Below are positions 14,643-17,142 of a stretch of 17,142 nucleotides of DNA, in pieces. Below the pieces are notes generated by a model. The model made no database searches. It saw nothing but the letters and a program-made list of their open reading frames with translations, and was not told where the DNA came from. Each line of letters begins with the position of its first letter. Position 1 is the stretch's first letter. Made by a program: the position numbers and the translations under genes. Source of the DNA: Candidatus Gastranaerophilales bacterium (GTDB lineage Bacteria > Cyanobacteriota > Vampirovibrionia > Gastranaerophilales > Gastranaerophilaceae). The DNA is taken from positions 1 to 17,142 of the forward strand of contig CAJONH010000159.1 in the NCBI GenBank assembly GCA_905235825.1, given 5' to 3'.

Positions 14643-16700
14643 ATGAAAAAATTAAATATAATATTAGTAATAGCTGTTTTGCTATTGTCAGGGAATGGAA
14701 AAATTTATGCAGAAGAAACGGATGTTAATACAACCGTAGTTCAACGTCAGGAACAAGATGCGTTAAATATTGATTTTAAAATACAAAAAGAACTTAAAAC
14801 TTCTGTTCAAAGTGTTTATGGCAAAGATAGAGTTGATGAAATATATAATAATATTTTAAAACATGCTGAAATTGCAATTAAAAACAGACCCCAAAAACTG
14901 CAAGAAGAAGATTTTTCAAGAAAATCCGATTGGTTTAACGATGAAATTATTTATATGTTTTATGTTGACCAATTTGGAGTTATTCAAAAAAACAAAAATA
15001 ATACCTTCAAGGATAGTGTTCTAATGCTTGATTACTTGCAAGAACTCGGTGTAACAACGCTTTATCTTTTACCCTTTGTCGATAGTCCTATGGAAGATTC
15101 GGGATTTGATGTTAAAAATCCGCAGGAAGTAAGAAGTGATTTAGGTGGAATGGAACAATTTAAAAATTTCATAAAATCAGCTAAAAATAAAGGTTTTAAA
15201 ATAAAATCGGATTTAGTTTTAAACCACTTATCAGATAAGCATGAATGGTTTAAAAATGTACAAAATGGCGATTTATCTTATTTGGATTATTTTATATGGA
15301 CTGATAAAAAACCTGTTTATAAAAAATATGTTGATGAAAAACTGGGAACTGTTGTTGAATATTATGAGGATGATGGAACAATAACAAAACGCCGGCTGAT
15401 TTTCCCTGAAAATACGGAAAATAACTGGCGGGAAATTGATATAGAAGGACAAAAGTATTATTTATACCATACTTTTTACCCGTTTCAGCTTGATATAAAT
15501 TGGGAAAACCCTGATGTTTTATATTATATGCTTGATACAATAAGCACCTGGGCAAATTTAGGAGTTGATATTTTTAGAATGGATGCAATTCCATACCTAT
15601 CGAAAGAGAAAGGAACAAATGCTGAAAATCAACCTAAAACTCACGCTATTATTAATATTTTAAGCAGCTATATCCAATTAACCGCACCAACATCAGTTAT
15701 ACAAGTTGAAGCCTGCCAACATCCCAAAGACATTATTCCTTATTTTGGCAAATCTCGTGAAGTTGATATTGAAACTAATAATCAAAAAAAGGAACTAATA
15801 AGAACATCAGAGGCTCAAATTGCATACAATTTCCCTTATATGAATGCAATTTGGGCAACATTAATTTCGGAAGATAAAAAGTATTTTACGGATGTTTATA
15901 AAAAAATGCCGAACATTCCTAAAAATACTGCCTGGGGTGTATTTTTAAGAGTACACGATGAACTTACATTAGAAATGGTCAGCCCCGAAGTAAGAGAGCT
16001 TATTTTTGAAGATTTAGAACCAAAAGGAGTCGAATTTAGAAAGGGATTTGGAGTATCCGGCAGACTTGCAAACTTTTTAGATAAAAATCCAAACAGAATA
16101 GAAATGGCATTTTCAATTTTATTTTCAATTCCGGGTATCCCGATAATTTATTACGGCGATGAAATTGGAATAGAAAATAATTATCAAAATGCAGTAAAAC
16201 AAGCAAAAAAAAGAGCAAAAGACAAAGCTGTTTTGACTAAACTTTTATCGGTATTCGATTCAAGAGATATAAACAGGGGTTCAGTTCCTCAAAAATTATT
16301 TTACGGTTCACAAAAAGGTTGGTATGAATTTAATTCAAAAGTTTATAATAAAGTCAAAAATCTTATAAGTTTGAGAAAATCACTTCCTGTTATGTCAAAT
16401 GGCAGTTTTGAAATCTTAAAAACAACATCAAAAGAAAATTTTAGTTACATTAGAAAAAATAAAACACAAGAAATTTTAGTAATAAATAACCTTTCAAATA
16501 AAAAAATAACTGCTGAAATTTCACTTCCTACAACAACGATACTTAAAAATAAAAGGAAAATAACCAGACTTAAAAACTTTATAAATGGTGAAAATATAAG
16601 AGTTAATTTATCTTTATTAAATAATACAATACACATAAAACTTAATCCATATCAGGTTTTATGGCTTGATTTATCGGGAAAAACAGATAATGGAGAATAA
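14643..16700 (+). CDS. Secreted GH13 enzyme resembling trehalose synthase (TreS)
   Basis: An exported alpha-glucan or alpha-glucoside-acting enzyme of 685 residues. A signal peptide covers 1-23 (hydrophobic core 5-16, likely cleavage after IYA). Residues about 24-95 are a charged region without a recognised domain. The (beta/alpha)8 barrel runs from about 100 to 580: DLVLNH (190-195), nucleophile D314 in IFRMDAIPYL, acid/base E356 in VIQVEACQ, and transition-state D439 in RVHDELTLEMV. All three catalytic acids are present. The blocks DAIPYL, GTNAEN, PKTHAI, HDELTLEMV, RLANFL and PGIPIIYYGDEIG follow TreS order closely. The usual TreS segment VRTPMQW is missing, replaced by a basic stretch at about 512-535. 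A C-terminal beta domain covers about 585-678. Substrate and reaction (hydrolysis, isomerisation or transglycosylation) are not determined. GAG 10 bp before the ATG is a weak ribosome site. Confidence 0.85.
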   Translation: MKKLNIILVIAVLLLSGNGKIYAEETDVNTTVVQRQEQDALNIDFKIQKELKTSVQSVYGKDRVDEIYNNILKHAEIAIKNRPQKLQEEDFSRKSDWFNDEIIYMFYVDQFGVIQKNKNNTFKDSVLMLDYLQELGVTTLYLLPFVDSPMEDSGFDVKNPQEVRSDLGGMEQFKNFIKSAKNKGFKIKSDLVLNHLSDKHEWFKNVQNGDLSYLDYFIWTDKKPVYKKYVDEKLGTVVEYYEDDGTITKRRLIFPENTENNWREIDIEGQKYYLYHTFYPFQLDINWENPDVLYYMLDTISTWANLGVDIFRMDAIPYLSKEKGTNAENQPKTHAIINILSSYIQLTAPTSVIQVEACQHPKDIIPYFGKSREVDIETNNQKKELIRTSEAQIAYNFPYMNAIWATLISEDKKYFTDVYKKMPNIPKNTAWGVFLRVHDELTLEMVSPEVRELIFEDLEPKGVEFRKGFGVSGRLANFLDKNPNRIEMAFSILFSIPGIPIIYYGDEIGIENNYQNAVKQAKKRAKDKAVLTKLLSVFDSRDINRGSVPQKLFYGSQKGWYEFNSKVYNKVKNLISLRKSLPVMSNGSFEILKTTSKENFSYIRKNKTQEILVINNLSNKKITAEISLPTTTILKNKRKITRLKNFINGENIRVNLSLLNNTIHIKLNPYQVLWLDLSGKTDNGE

Positions 16701-17142
16701 GAAAAAATCATACTTAAACTATATAAACATATTTAGAGGTCTTGCAATTCTTTTAATTATTGCAGGTCATACAATGCAATTAGGAGATAGTTCAAGTCTT
16801 ATCCATAAAATAAACTGTGAAATTATTTGCGGCGGAACAACGTTATTTATATTTATTTCAGGCTTTTTATTTCAACATTTATCTTATAAATTTGAATACG
16901 AAAATTATCTGAAAAAGAAGTGGACAAACGTTGTTTTGCCATATTTTATAACATCAATTTTCGGTATTTTATTTTGTTTTTTATACCCTGAAATTTATGG
17001 TAATTCTTTTGACGGTTTAAACACGCTTATTCAACTTCCAATATTCCTAACCACGGGCAGAATACATAATACACCGACTTGGTTTATACCTATGATTGTT
17101 TTATTTTTCTTTTGCTCGTGGATTTTACTAAAATTAGAACAA
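16690..17142 (+). CDS. Acyltransferase-3 (OafA-like) membrane protein, N-terminal part
   Basis: The frame is open for 151 residues and runs off the window. Residues 12-30 (YINIFRGLAILLIIAGHTM) match the first helix of the acyltransferase-3 family, with R16 and H27 as the conserved pair. Further membrane segments lie at about 50-64 and 85-101, and the family-like TWFIPMIVLFF block is at about 129-139. Such integral-membrane proteins O-acylate cell-surface sugars, LPS, peptidoglycan or exported glycans. The ATG lies 11 bp inside the end of the GH13 gene, implying translational coupling. The 3' part, and so the exact subfamily, is not visible. Confidence 0.8.
   Translation, partial: MENKKKSYLNYINIFRGLAILLIIAGHTMQLGDSSSLIHKINCEIICGGTTLFIFISGFLFQHLSYKFEYENYLKKKWTNVVLPYFITSIFGILFCFLYPEIYGNSFDGLNTLIQLPIFLTTGRIHNTPTWFIPMIVLFFFCSWILLKLEQ

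Noticed and set aside
1..17142. Mobile element, prophage, CRISPR array, tRNA or rRNA
   Set aside because: No transposase, integrase, terminal inverted repeats, spaced repeat array or tRNA-like sequence was seen on either strand.

Overview
The window is AT-rich, gene-dense bacterial DNA with short intergenic gaps, several 1-11 bp gene overlaps and ordinary Shine-Dalgarno sites. MurE carries the meso-diaminopimelate signature, and there are two proteins with signal peptides, so a Gram-negative-type diderm with DAP peptidoglycan is likely. The combination of low GC, SPINDLY-type glycosyltransferases, and a three-by-8-bp repeat box resembling cyanobacterial Pho boxes suggests a non-photosynthetic gut relative of Cyanobacteria (Gastranaerophilales/Melainabacteria). 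That placement is an inference; no rRNA or other taxonomic marker is present.

Layout. (1) 1-107: tail of an upstream unit, a clear Rho-independent terminator (60-85), then an extended -10 promoter. (2) 113-5902, plus strand: murE, gpsA and two tandem paralogous TPR + GT41 (SPINDLY/OGT-like) glycosyltransferases, packed with gaps of -1 to 24 bp and read as one operon. (3) 5903-6227: a convergent intergenic region holding a minus-strand terminator and a possible small structured RNA. (4) 10945 down to 5938, minus strand: gatC, pyrG, a secreted protein of unknown function, an AMP-ligase/hotdog-dehydratase fusion, and a YbgC-like thioesterase. (5) 10905-10975: divergent, overlapping promoters. 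(6) 10976-17142, plus strand: OmpR/PhoB-type response regulator, sensor histidine kinase, sodium:alanine (AGCS) symporter, a secreted trehalose-synthase-like GH13 enzyme, and the start of a membrane acyltransferase-3 protein cut by the window edge.

How the genes may work together. The first operon joins precursor synthesis for peptidoglycan (MurE) and phospholipid (GpsA) with two candidate protein or surface O-glycosyltransferases. The minus operon starts with housekeeping genes (tRNA amidation, CTP synthesis) and ends with an acyl-thioester module that looks like a detached part of an aryl-polyene/dialkylresorcinol-type pathway. The last region may form a regulatory circuit. Three 8-bp direct repeats at 11-bp period, the layout bound by PhoB/OmpR-family regulators, sit directly upstream of a perfect -10 that lacks a -35, in front of the secreted GH13 gene. 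An OmpR/PhoB-type two-component pair lies 1.5 kb upstream.

No tRNA, rRNA, CRISPR array, insertion sequence or phage gene was found. The most interesting items are the secreted TreS-like enzyme, its 11-bp-period operator-like repeats, the ligase-dehydratase fusion with an apparently altered catalytic acid position, and the tandem GT41 pair.
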